DNA from: a virus
Reading direction: 5' to 3' (one strand)
Length of the DNA stretch: 64,000 bases
Virus record (IMG/VR): IMGVR_UViG_3300032053_007880
Span: 1-64,000 of that record
Within the stretch, counting starts at the first letter, position 1, and each line of letters begins with the position of its first letter. Made by a program: the position numbers and the translations under genes. The notes beneath the pieces were generated by a model, which saw only the letters and a list, made by a program, of their open reading frames with translations, was not told the DNA's origin and ran no database searches. This document shows positions 23,917 to 30,297 of this stretch, piece by piece.

Positions 23917-24900
23917 TCAATTGCCGTGTTCTGTAATCATTCTACGGATTGTTCCGCTCTCAGATCTCATCGCAATTGAATTTGTCACAGGGCCATTTGT
24001 CGTAAATCTTACGCCTTTTAGAAGCTGGCCATCTGTAATTCCGGTAGCAGCAAACATGCACGGGCCGTTAACAAGATCCTCTATTTTCAAAATTCTCTCT
24101 TCCAGAGCGTAACAAGAATCTCCGCTGATTGTCATTTCACGACATTGAAGCATACCGCCCATACACTTCATGGCAGCGGCTGAAATTACTGCTTCGGGGG
24201 CACCACCAATGCTCCAATACATGTCGATGCCGCTATCTGGCACACAGGTCGCAATACAAGCAGTCACATCGCAGTCTGAGATGAATTTGATCCTACAGCC
24301 GATCTTTCTGAGTTCTTCCACCAGCGGCTTTGTACGAGGTCTATCCAGAACGCAAACAGTGACGTGTTGTGGAGATTTCCCAAGAGCAGCAGCAACTATT
24401 GCAATATTTGTAGCGGGATCTTGATCAAGGCTAATTGGCTGTATGTATTGAGCGACTTGCGGCCCAACAGCAAGCTTGTTCATGTAGAAAGTTTCAGTCT
24501 GATACATCGCTCCGACATTAGCCAATGCGATCACAGACATCGCTTCATACCCGCCTTTGGCAGTTGGCGTTGTACCCTCGATGGGATCAATAGCAATGGA
24601 ATAATCTGGAACTCCAGAACAATCTTCTCTGTAAGTCGAAGGATCATTGTAATCTGTTGCTTGAAAATCAACAGATCTGTTCAAGCCCACAATCTCACCT
24701 TGATACAATCCATGTGATTCATCTTTTTTTCCTTCTCCGATGGCTATTTGAGCACAAAAATCAATCTTGTTCAGACGATCTCTGATCGCTTCTGTTGCTG
24801 CCAGATCAGCCGCTTCTTTGTCGCCTCGACCAACCCATTCTGCCGCATGAATCGCTCCAGCTTCTGTAGCTCTAACCAAATCCATGTGATAATTTTTCAT
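23917..24900 (-). CDS. glpX: Class II fructose-1,6-bisphosphatase (GlpX)
   Basis: The 327-aa product has the GlpX signatures: WVGRGDKEAAD near residues 22-32, IGEGKKDE, the Li-sensitive phosphatase motif DPIEGTTPTAKGG, and IGGAPEAVISAAAMKCMGG. It hydrolyses fructose-1,6-bisphosphate (some homologues also sedoheptulose-1,7-bisphosphate). AAGGAA precedes the ATG, which overlaps the stop of the FkbM gene. As a phage auxiliary metabolic gene it could redirect carbon to the pentose phosphate pathway or to sugar-nucleotide synthesis; the adjacent glycan genes favour either. Active-site residues look intact. Confidence 0.93.
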   Translation of the reverse strand: MKNYHMDLVRATEAGAIHAAEWVGRGDKEAADLAATEAIRDRLNKIDFCAQIAIGEGKKDESHGLYQGEIVGLNRSVDFQATDYNDPSTYREDCSGVPDYSIAIDPIEGTTPTAKGGYEAMSVIALANVGAMYQTETFYMNKLAVGPQVAQYIQPISLDQDPATNIAIVAAALGKSPQHVTVCVLDRPRTKPLVEELRKIGCRIKFISDCDVTACIATCVPDSGIDMYWSIGGAPEAVISAAAMKCMGGMLQCREMTISGDSCYALEERILKIEDLVNGPCMFAATGITDGQLLKGVRFTTNGPVTNSIAMRSESGTIRRMITEHGN

Positions 24901-25721
24901 AAAATTTCCTTAACTGCTTTGAAGTATATCGCATCCATCTCAGACTGAAAGTCTTTATGATAACAGATGATATCACTAGACATCATTGGAACATCTGGGT
25001 TATGTGCTTCTCTGAGTTCATCAACCGGATTGTTGAAAAAATTATCTGGATTGTAAAACTTAACTCTGATTGATCTATGAACATAGTTCATCTTCAAAAT
25101 GGCCTCTCCTAATTTTGGCAGAGTCCATGGCATTGATTCTATGAACATAACTGGTTTGAACTCCTCGATAATCTTTTTCGCTCCAACCAATGCCTTAAGT
25201 TCATCGCCTTCAATATCTAACTTGATGAAATCACACGTATTAAGATTCAAATCATCCAAAGCTATTGTTTCAACTTCGAAATCAGAATCGAAACGAGGCT
25301 CTTCTGTTAGAAAAACTCCGCCATAGTGCTGCATCTCTTCATCGTAAAATGGAACTCCAATGTCATTTTTCAGCAATGGCGATGGACAGAAAAGTTTCTT
25401 GCCAGACACATCTCCTACGGCTTTACAATGTGCTCTAACATTGTACAGATTGTTTGCGGCAATGTTACCGCACATTGTATAATACAAAAACTCTTGTGGC
25501 TCAAAAGCAATTACAGTGTCTGCTTTTTGAGCCAACGGGATTGTCATGTCACCAATATTCGCACCAGCATCAATAACCACATCCCCTGATTTGATAAATC
25601 GTAACATCAAAGCAATTTGCTTCTCGTAACATTCTCCATACAAATCAAAAGATCTGCCAGTCCACTTATCGTTAGCCGGATAGAGCATTGGTCCATATCG
25701 GCAGTTCTTTATTTTTATCAT
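24897..25721 (-). CDS. FkbM family SAM-dependent methyltransferase (copy 2)
   Basis: Paralogue of the enzyme at 5453. It starts MIKIKNCRYGPMLYPANDKW and has motif I DAGANIGDMTIPLA near residues 51-64, FEPQEFLYYTMCGNIAANNL and FIKLDIEGDELKAL. It lies directly upstream of glpX with a 4-base overlap. Both copies share the N-terminal GPM-x-P-x-ND element, which is not part of the generic fold and suggests they act on similar substrates. Probably sugar O-methylation. Confidence 0.87.
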   Translation of the reverse strand: MIKIKNCRYGPMLYPANDKWTGRSFDLYGECYEKQIALMLRFIKSGDVVIDAGANIGDMTIPLAQKADTVIAFEPQEFLYYTMCGNIAANNLYNVRAHCKAVGDVSGKKLFCPSPLLKNDIGVPFYDEEMQHYGGVFLTEEPRFDSDFEVETIALDDLNLNTCDFIKLDIEGDELKALVGAKKIIEEFKPVMFIESMPWTLPKLGEAILKMNYVHRSIRVKFYNPDNFFNNPVDELREAHNPDVPMMSSDIICYHKDFQSEMDAIYFKAVKEIL

Positions 25722-25840
25722 AGATGTTCACAGTCTGGCGGTACAAAAGGTTTTGCTTCATCAATTTGTTGTTGCAATAGATTTATGATTTGATCAAGTT
25801 GAATGCTAATTTTCTGCAATAGCTTAATTTGTTCTTCCAT
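25718..25840 (-). CDS. Small coiled-coil protein, 40 aa
   Basis: From ATG 25840 (AAGG six bases upstream) the product is MEEQIKLLQKISIQLDQII and continues as a single coiled-coil helix ending KPFVPPDCEHL. A longer version from ATG 25873 would overlap the cupin gene. It overlaps the FkbM start by 4 bases. Unknown function, but it sits in a tight operon between cupin and methyltransferase genes. Confidence 0.6.
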   Translation of the reverse strand: MEEQIKLLQKISIQLDQIINLLQQQIDEAKPFVPPDCEHL

Positions 25841-25853
25841 AGATGCCTTTATT

Positions 25854-26243
25854 TCAAATAGCCCCTGATTCATGATTAGCAACCAAATCCATTGTTGTTC
25901 GATAACTGTCAGAATCAAAATGTTGAGTTGAGAATTCCAAAATTACAGTGTCTTCGATAGCCTGTATTTGATGTTTCAAGCCGGGCTCTACATGAAAAGC
26001 ATAACCCGGATTCATCTGCAAATAAGAAAAGTCCTTTTCATCAGAGCCATAGGTCATCCAAATGAGACCAGACTCAACAAAAAGGACTTCATCTTTTAGA
26101 TCGTGGTGATGGTAACTCAACCACCAGCCTTGTTTAATGAACAGCTTCTTCCCACAATATTTTTCACTGTTGCAAATCCAAAGTTCCCAGCCCCACCGCT
26201 TGGGAACATAATTCATTTCACGTGGTTTTATCAAGCCGCTCAT
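25854..26243 (-). CDS. Cupin-domain protein, mannose-6-phosphate isomerase type II-like
   Basis: A 129-aa single cupin: KRWGWELWICNSEKYCGKKL near the start, then YHHHDLKDEVLFVESG with the metal-binding His cluster and Glu, and NPGYAFHVEPGLKHQIQAIED with the second His motif. This layout matches the C-terminal cupin of phosphomannose isomerase/GDP-mannose pyrophosphorylase enzymes, and stand-alone copies exist. It may act on a sugar phosphate, which suits the neighbouring glpX and methyltransferase genes. Exact reaction unknown. Confidence 0.8.
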   Translation of the reverse strand: MSGLIKPREMNYVPKRWGWELWICNSEKYCGKKLFIKQGWWLSYHHHDLKDEVLFVESGLIWMTYGSDEKDFSYLQMNPGYAFHVEPGLKHQIQAIEDTVILEFSTQHFDSDSYRTTMDLVANHESGAI

Positions 26244-26251
26244 GTTTCTCC

Positions 26252-26851
26252 TTATCCGGTGAAATATACCCCTTTTTTGCCACGGATACCGACATAGGGG
26301 CTATTTGCTGCATTGTAAGCAGCCCACACATCTTCATCATAGAATTCTGAGATCGCTTTTAAGAAGAAAGGGATCGCTTCGTCCAAATTATGTGGAACAA
26401 AATGATTTGCATCCACCCCAACATTCACAGAATTCAACTGATACTTCCAAGCTCCGTGAATGTGTCCCACCAAATTGAACATATCATGCACGGCTCGACT
26501 GGGATAATGCGTGACATTGCATTTAATTCCAGCCACATCCAATTCCAGCCCTTGCCCTTCTGGAACCACTTCTTGAAAATGCTTTAGCAACTGATCGTCT
26601 GTAAAAACACGATCATGGTTCCCTCTAAAGACAATTTTCTTGCCATTGAATCGGTCTACTTCTCCCAGAAACTCTGGGTACTTCTGATAACACACATCGC
26701 CAACCATATACACCAGATCATCTGGTGCAACAATTGCATTGTGTCGTTCGACCAAAACTTCAATCATTTCTCTTTGATCTTTGAATGGCCTCTGCATGAT
26801 AGCCATTCGATCTTCACCCAAATGCCAATCGGCTGTAATCCATCGTTTCAT
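26252..26851 (-). CDS. Metallophosphoesterase
   Basis: From ATG 26851 the product begins MKRWITADWHLGEDR; D-x-H, GDVCYQ, GNHDR, and H-x-H in VGHIHGAW are the calcineurin-like metal-site motifs. It is about 200 aa and soluble. AAGGA lies 10 bases before this start; ATGs at 26863 and 26881 are alternatives. Its start overlaps the end of the deoxyribosyltransferase-like gene. Could be a phosphodiesterase or nucleotide phosphatase; substrate cannot be read from sequence. Confidence 0.87.
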   Translation of the reverse strand: MKRWITADWHLGEDRMAIMQRPFKDQREMIEVLVERHNAIVAPDDLVYMVGDVCYQKYPEFLGEVDRFNGKKIVFRGNHDRVFTDDQLLKHFQEVVPEGQGLELDVAGIKCNVTHYPSRAVHDMFNLVGHIHGAWKYQLNSVNVGVDANHFVPHNLDEAIPFFLKAISEFYDEDVWAAYNAANSPYVGIRGKKGVYFTG

Positions 26852-27338
26852 CAGTTCTTTCATCCTTGAAATCAGGGGCACGGCATACAGCCGCTAGAAG
26901 AAGAAAATTTAGATCGTCGTACACAACGGCGTCTTTATTCTCTTGCGAAATCAACCAGTCTAAATATCTTGTGCTAGCAGCACCAACTGGTCTTCCATAA
27001 AGAACACGTTCGGGGGATTTAGCAACCCAATACCCGAACTCTACATTTGTCGTAAGAGCAGGCATTGTTTCCATGTTCCGAGGAACCCAGAATACAATCA
27101 CCGAAGCAAGCTCTAATCCTGCTCGCTCCCACGAAACTTGATCTGTATAATCAAATTGAACAGACCAATCTTTTCTCTCTGGAACTAAAACTGTTCCCTC
27201 AAATCCAGCTTCTTCAAGAATTTTGATAGCAACTGGACGCCAAGATGGAATCACGGCACCCACGCCAGTCGGACCTGCCAAAAAAATTCCAACATCTCTT
27301 CCATCAAATTCCTCATCGTCAGAATACAAGACTCTCAA
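26814..27338 (-). CDS. Nucleoside 2-deoxyribosyltransferase-like protein
   Basis: Residues about 14-120 carry DVGIFLAGPTG, SWRPVAIKILEEAGF, and MPALTTNVEFGYW, the pattern of the nucleoside 2-deoxyribosyltransferase-like fold (Glu in NVEFG as likely nucleophile region). The start is TTG at 27338, overlapping the stop of the small gene upstream (TTGA), with GGAG about ten bases before it. Such enzymes exchange bases on deoxyribonucleosides and occur in phages that make or remove modified bases. It is grouped with dNMP kinase and thioredoxin genes. Confidence 0.78.
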   Translation of the reverse strand: MRVLYSDDEEFDGRDVGIFLAGPTGVGAVIPSWRPVAIKILEEAGFEGTVLVPERKDWSVQFDYTDQVSWERAGLELASVIVFWVPRNMETMPALTTNVEFGYWVAKSPERVLYGRPVGAASTRYLDWLISQENKDAVVYDDLNFLLLAAVCRAPDFKDERTDETMDYSRLAFG

Positions 27339-27514
27339 GGCTTATCATCTCCTTCTTCAAGAACTTCCAATTGCTTGACATCGAATGTGTCAATGCCTTC
27401 TGGCCAGCAACAAATATCTCGTTGCAACTCCGCAACGATGTTCTGGCCTTGTTCATTCATACAAATGATCTTGCTGCCACGCTTGACCATTATGTGTTGT
27501 CTTTCAATTTCCAT
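27335..27514 (-). CDS. Small hypothetical protein, 59 aa
   Basis: An uninterrupted frame from ATG 27514 to TGA at 27335 encodes MEIERQHIMVKRGSKIICMN and continues to an acidic end (VLEEGDDKP). Its 5' end overlaps the DUF6899-like gene by 11 bases and its stop overlaps the TTG start of the next gene, filling what would otherwise be a gap in the operon. Beta-rich, no known family. Confidence 0.7.
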   Translation of the reverse strand: MEIERQHIMVKRGSKIICMNEQGQNIVAELQRDICCWPEGIDTFDVKQLEVLEEGDDKP

Positions 27515-28097
27515 CGTTCAAAGCTCCTGCTTTCCAGATGTCTCCATTTTTCATTCGCTTTTCATCTTCGTAACACATGGTGTTACGTCTGTAAGCTTCG
27601 TTCTTAACGTGATCAAGCACTCCACGAATCACCAATTGACGACGAAAAGCCATAGTGGCGTCTTTGTTGTTGCCGCCGACATTGACTGTTTCAATTTGAC
27701 TCATGATCTTGTCAAGAACGCCATTCATATAAGCTCTGGCACCATACCCTGCTTGTGCAAATGCCGTAGAGTCTCCAAGGAAGCCCCAATACACAGCACT
27801 GATGGCATAGTTCATTTCTCCTGCCGCAGACATCGGGTCTGTGCGATTGAGAGCTACAGCGATGCTGTCCGCAGCATTCTCCAACGACTTCCTCTTGCTT
27901 TCGTTGAAGAAAGTCGAATTGAATGCCGGACTTGTGTAATCTGGAACTCCCAGAAACTTACGCACCAAACGATTTACAAAATACCCAAAGAATTCTCCCT
28001 TAAGATAAGGGTTGTCATTGGGATCATTGAGTATGCCCAATGTGTTTTCAATGAACGTATGAAACTTAACTCTGTCTTCTTGCTTAATGTACGGCAT
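27504..28097 (-). CDS. DUF6899-like phage protein
   Basis: ATG 28097 follows AAAGGAG and gives MPYIKQEDRVKFHTF, the hallmark start of a protein common in phage genomes (MPYIKQEDR). Later segments include SAAGEMNYAISAVYWGFLG and FRRQLVIRGVLDHVKNEAYRR, both helical. The biochemical role is unknown to me. It overlaps the dNMP kinase gene upstream by 14 bases. It is unlikely to be structural, given its nucleotide-metabolism neighbours. Confidence 0.8.
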   Translation of the reverse strand: MPYIKQEDRVKFHTFIENTLGILNDPNDNPYLKGEFFGYFVNRLVRKFLGVPDYTSPAFNSTFFNESKRKSLENAADSIAVALNRTDPMSAAGEMNYAISAVYWGFLGDSTAFAQAGYGARAYMNGVLDKIMSQIETVNVGGNNKDATMAFRRQLVIRGVLDHVKNEAYRRNTMCYEDEKRMKNGDIWKAGALNDGN

Positions 28098-28776
28098 CTT
28101 TTTCTCCTTTGAATTCAAACACAAAGTGTTCCGCAAACGGAACCAACTTGGTGTCAACTATGTCATAAAGTTCATCAATCGTTCCGTCGTTTCTGACGAA
28201 TACATCAAACAGGTTCATCCCTGCTGGCGGTTGAGAAGCGTCTGGCAAAACGCCAGTTAAGGTTTCATAATCAACATCTCTCAAGTCCACGAACTTTGCA
28301 GTGGGAGAGAACGCTTTGAAGCACCAGTCGATATACGGTCGAATCTGGGCTTCTGATCCATTTGGATCATCATTAAGTCTATCTGGCCTGCCAATCAAAA
28401 CATTCAATCCACCCTCATCTTTGACACGAGTGAACTCATTGATGTAGCGAACATCTGAAATGATCTTTGGATTTGAATCTCTAAAAGCAAGATCCAACCA
28501 GATAGTTCCTCGAATCTTACGGAACCCATCTCCGATAAATTGAAGAGCTTGTCGAACAGGCATGTCGAATCCGGGAGGAGCTTCCGCTTTCACCTTCCAC
28601 TCTTCAACAAAAGCCATATCAACTCCGAATGTTTCGCAATACACTCGTTTGACGTTGGACGCAAATGCTGATCGCATCCATTTTGGTTGAGACACGTTCA
28701 ATTTTTCACAAAGACGATCAGCCAGTGTGTCTTTGCCGTGTTGTGCCTGTGAAGCAACTCCAATTACAAATGCCAT
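28084..28776 (-). CDS. Deoxynucleoside monophosphate kinase-like P-loop protein
   Basis: Begins MAFVIGVASQAQHGKDTLADRL; the AQHGKDT segment is a P-loop variant as in T4 gp1-type dNMP kinases and adenylate-kinase-like proteins. VRQALQFIGDGFRKI and IISDVRYINEF match the dNMP kinase pattern (LQ-x-x-G...R, and D-V-R). It would phosphorylate dNMPs, complementing thymidylate synthase in phage dNTP supply. 230 aa, a normal size for the family. Confidence 0.8.
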   Translation of the reverse strand: MAFVIGVASQAQHGKDTLADRLCEKLNVSQPKWMRSAFASNVKRVYCETFGVDMAFVEEWKVKAEAPPGFDMPVRQALQFIGDGFRKIRGTIWLDLAFRDSNPKIISDVRYINEFTRVKDEGGLNVLIGRPDRLNDDPNGSEAQIRPYIDWCFKAFSPTAKFVDLRDVDYETLTGVLPDASQPPAGMNLFDVFVRNDGTIDELYDIVDTKLVPFAEHFVFEFKGEKDAVH

Positions 28777-28793
28777 TCTCAGTCCTCCTTGAT

Positions 28794-29093
28794 TTATTGT
28801 GCTTTCAAAGCGTCTACTTTGCTTTGAATGGTTTGTTTTCTGACCAATCCAGCCAGTTGATCTACAACTTTGCCGTCTTTCATAAACAACAGTCTTGGGA
28901 TTGATGAAATACTGTACTCTGCCGCCAAGTTTGGGTTTTCATCAGTATTGACTTTTACAATCTTAACACCTGTTACTTGCTCTAAAACTGGGGCTAACAT
29001 CCTGCAAGGCCCACACCAATCTGCGTAAAAATCCACCAACACAAGACCTTCTTTAGTCTCTGACTCAAAATTGCTTTCATTAACGATTTTCAT
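28794..29093 (-). CDS. trxA: Thioredoxin
   Basis: A 99-aa thioredoxin with the active-site WCGPC in FYADWCGPCRMLAP, the cis-Pro region SISSIPRLLFMKDG and the C-terminal helix. No signal peptide, so cytoplasmic. In phages thioredoxins support ribonucleotide reductase or DNA polymerase processivity; a family A polymerase is encoded at 51953, but I do not see a T7-like thioredoxin-binding insert there. The start overlaps the end of the HNH gene by 14 bases. Confidence 0.95.
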   Translation of the reverse strand: MKIVNESNFESETKEGLVLVDFYADWCGPCRMLAPVLEQVTGVKIVKVNTDENPNLAAEYSISSIPRLLFMKDGKVVDQLAGLVRKQTIQSKVDALKAQ

Positions 29094-29541
29094 TATTTAA
29101 CTCCCAATGTATTTCTGTGTGACAGTTCTTGCAAACAAGAATGCACTTTTTCAATTCTTCAACTATCTTGTCCCAACTCTGGAAACGCAGAGTGTTCCAC
29201 TGATGTTCTTTTTGCTCTGGATCTATGTGATGAAAATCCAATGCAGCAAAACATTTTTTGTATCCACACTTGCAGCACTTGCCGCCCATGTATTCTACCG
29301 CTTTTTCTTTTTTAACTCTACATCTCTTATGTCTACATGAACGACAAATATTGTGTCTGTCTGGATCGAAATGATTTTCATCATCCGTTCCACATTTCTT
29401 GCATAATTTTTTTGGAGCAGTTTGTAGTTTATGTTTCAGCATCCAGTAGTAAATCGTATTTACATGGACTCCCAACTCAACTGCCATTTGTTTTCTGTAA
29501 TAACCTTTTGCAATAAGGTCTTGTAAAATTGATTTTTCCAT
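29080..29541 (-). CDS. HNH homing endonuclease with N-terminal HTH
   Basis: Residues about 5-38 form a helix-turn-helix (YYRKQMAVELGVHVNTIYYW). Two zinc pairs (CKKC, CRSC) follow, then the HNH core CCKCGYKKC, LDFHHIDPEQK and LVCKNCHTEIHW. It sits upstream of thioredoxin with a 14-base overlap and immediately downstream of a 44-bp near-perfect inverted repeat, which would be the 5' leader of its mRNA. Free-standing homing endonuclease. Confidence 0.88.
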   Translation of the reverse strand: MEKSILQDLIAKGYYRKQMAVELGVHVNTIYYWMLKHKLQTAPKKLCKKCGTDDENHFDPDRHNICRSCRHKRCRVKKEKAVEYMGGKCCKCGYKKCFAALDFHHIDPEQKEHQWNTLRFQSWDKIVEELKKCILVCKNCHTEIHWELNNENR

Positions 29542-29546
29542 GACCT

Positions 29547-29590
29547 ATGTATGTTTTTGATGTAAAAGTTTTTACATCAAAAACATACAT
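29547..29590. repeat. 21-bp perfect inverted repeat with 2-base centre
   Basis: ATGTATGTTTTTGATGTAAAA (29547-29567) is repeated exactly in inverse at 29570-29590, separated by GT. It lies 5 bases upstream of the HNH gene start and upstream of the plus-strand gene at 29673. In RNA it would form a long AU-rich hairpin abutting the HNH ribosome site; in DNA it could be an operator or a protein-binding cruciform. The arms have no mismatch, so it is under selection or recent. Confidence 0.85.
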
Positions 29591-29591
29591 T

Positions 29592-29620
29592 TTGTCTTTT
29601 GGTTAAATTACGGTATATTA
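29592..29620 (+). promoter_or_regulatory. Possible sigma70-type promoter for 29673 gene
   Basis: TTGTCT and TATATT separated by 16 bases lie just after the inverted repeat and about 55 bases before the plus-strand gene at 29673. The match to the -35 element is partial, so this is tentative. Confidence 0.35.
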
Positions 29621-29672
29621 GAGTGTCAGCAGACACGCATTTCACCATTTTTTAAGATGGGAGTCAATATCA

Positions 29673-30026
29673 ATGTCCAACAAACAAATCGAACGTATCT
29701 GTAATAACTGTCAACTTTATGACGCAAAATCTGGAGAATGTTCTGTTGTTGTTCTTCATGGAGGCAGAAGATTCAAAGTTCCAATGGAACCACAAGACAA
29801 ATGTCTTTATGAAACCGAGTATTTCAACCCTACCACAAAGTCAATGGAAGACATGGCTGGAGATATTCAAGAAGTGAAATTCTGGCTAGAAAACGACAAA
29901 GGCCAAAAGGTGGGGAAAAAGAAGTGGTGGCAATTCTGGAAGATGAACGAAAAAACAGTGGTTAAGATGGAGTACCCACAAGGCTTTTTCGGCAAAGAAA
30001 AAGAACTTGAAGAGATGGGCGATTAA
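29673..30026 (+). CDS. Hypothetical protein with N-terminal Cys cluster, 117 aa
   Basis: Starts MSNKQIERICNNCQLYDAKS with Cys at about 10, 13, 23 and 43 (ICNNC...GECSV...DKCLY), a spacing like a small iron-sulphur or zinc site; similar CxxC...C...C proteins occur in bacteria and phages. The second half is Lys/Trp-rich (KKKWWQFWKMNEK). Its stop overlaps the convergent gene by 4 bases. It stands alone on the plus strand behind a possible promoter. Function unknown. Confidence 0.75.
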   Translation: MSNKQIERICNNCQLYDAKSGECSVVVLHGGRRFKVPMEPQDKCLYETEYFNPTTKSMEDMAGDIQEVKFWLENDKGQKVGKKKWWQFWKMNEKTVVKMEYPQGFFGKEKELEEMGD

Positions 30027-30238
30027 AACCCCTCTAAAGCCCAATCTACTATGTGCTCATTCTTTCTAACAGGCGGCCCCCACAATTCATCTGTTGACAA
30101 AAACTCTGAAGTTTCTGAATTTCTGACAGTTATGTCAAAAGTCCCATCGGGATCATACATTATGATCACCTGTCTGCATTTTTCCTTGGTGTCAAAGTTT
30201 TTTAACCAAGGAGAGCCACTTACCCATATCTCATACAT
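30023..30238 (-). CDS. Small hypothetical protein, 71 aa
   Basis: From ATG 30238 (AAGG six bases upstream) the product begins MYEIWVSGSPWLKNFDTKEK. It is a compact alpha/beta sequence with FDITVRNS and ELWGPPVRKNEH. A TTG start at 30259 is possible but less likely. Lies 60 bases after the helicase gene. Function unknown. Confidence 0.68.
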   Translation of the reverse strand: MYEIWVSGSPWLKNFDTKEKCRQVIIMYDPDGTFDITVRNSETSEFLSTDELWGPPVRKNEHIVDWALEGF

Positions 30239-30297
30239 ATCAAACCTTAAGCTCCTCAATTAGTTCATCAGCCCTCAAGCATCCAGTGAATTCCACC

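Noticed and set aside
23917-24900. Assignment to a cyanophage because of fructose-bisphosphatase
   Set aside because: No photosynthesis genes (psbA, psbD, hli), talC or cp12 are present, and GlpX is widespread in bacteria.
27375-28112. 245-aa plus-strand frame
   Set aside because: Antisense to the DUF6899-like gene and a small gene in a tight minus-strand operon.
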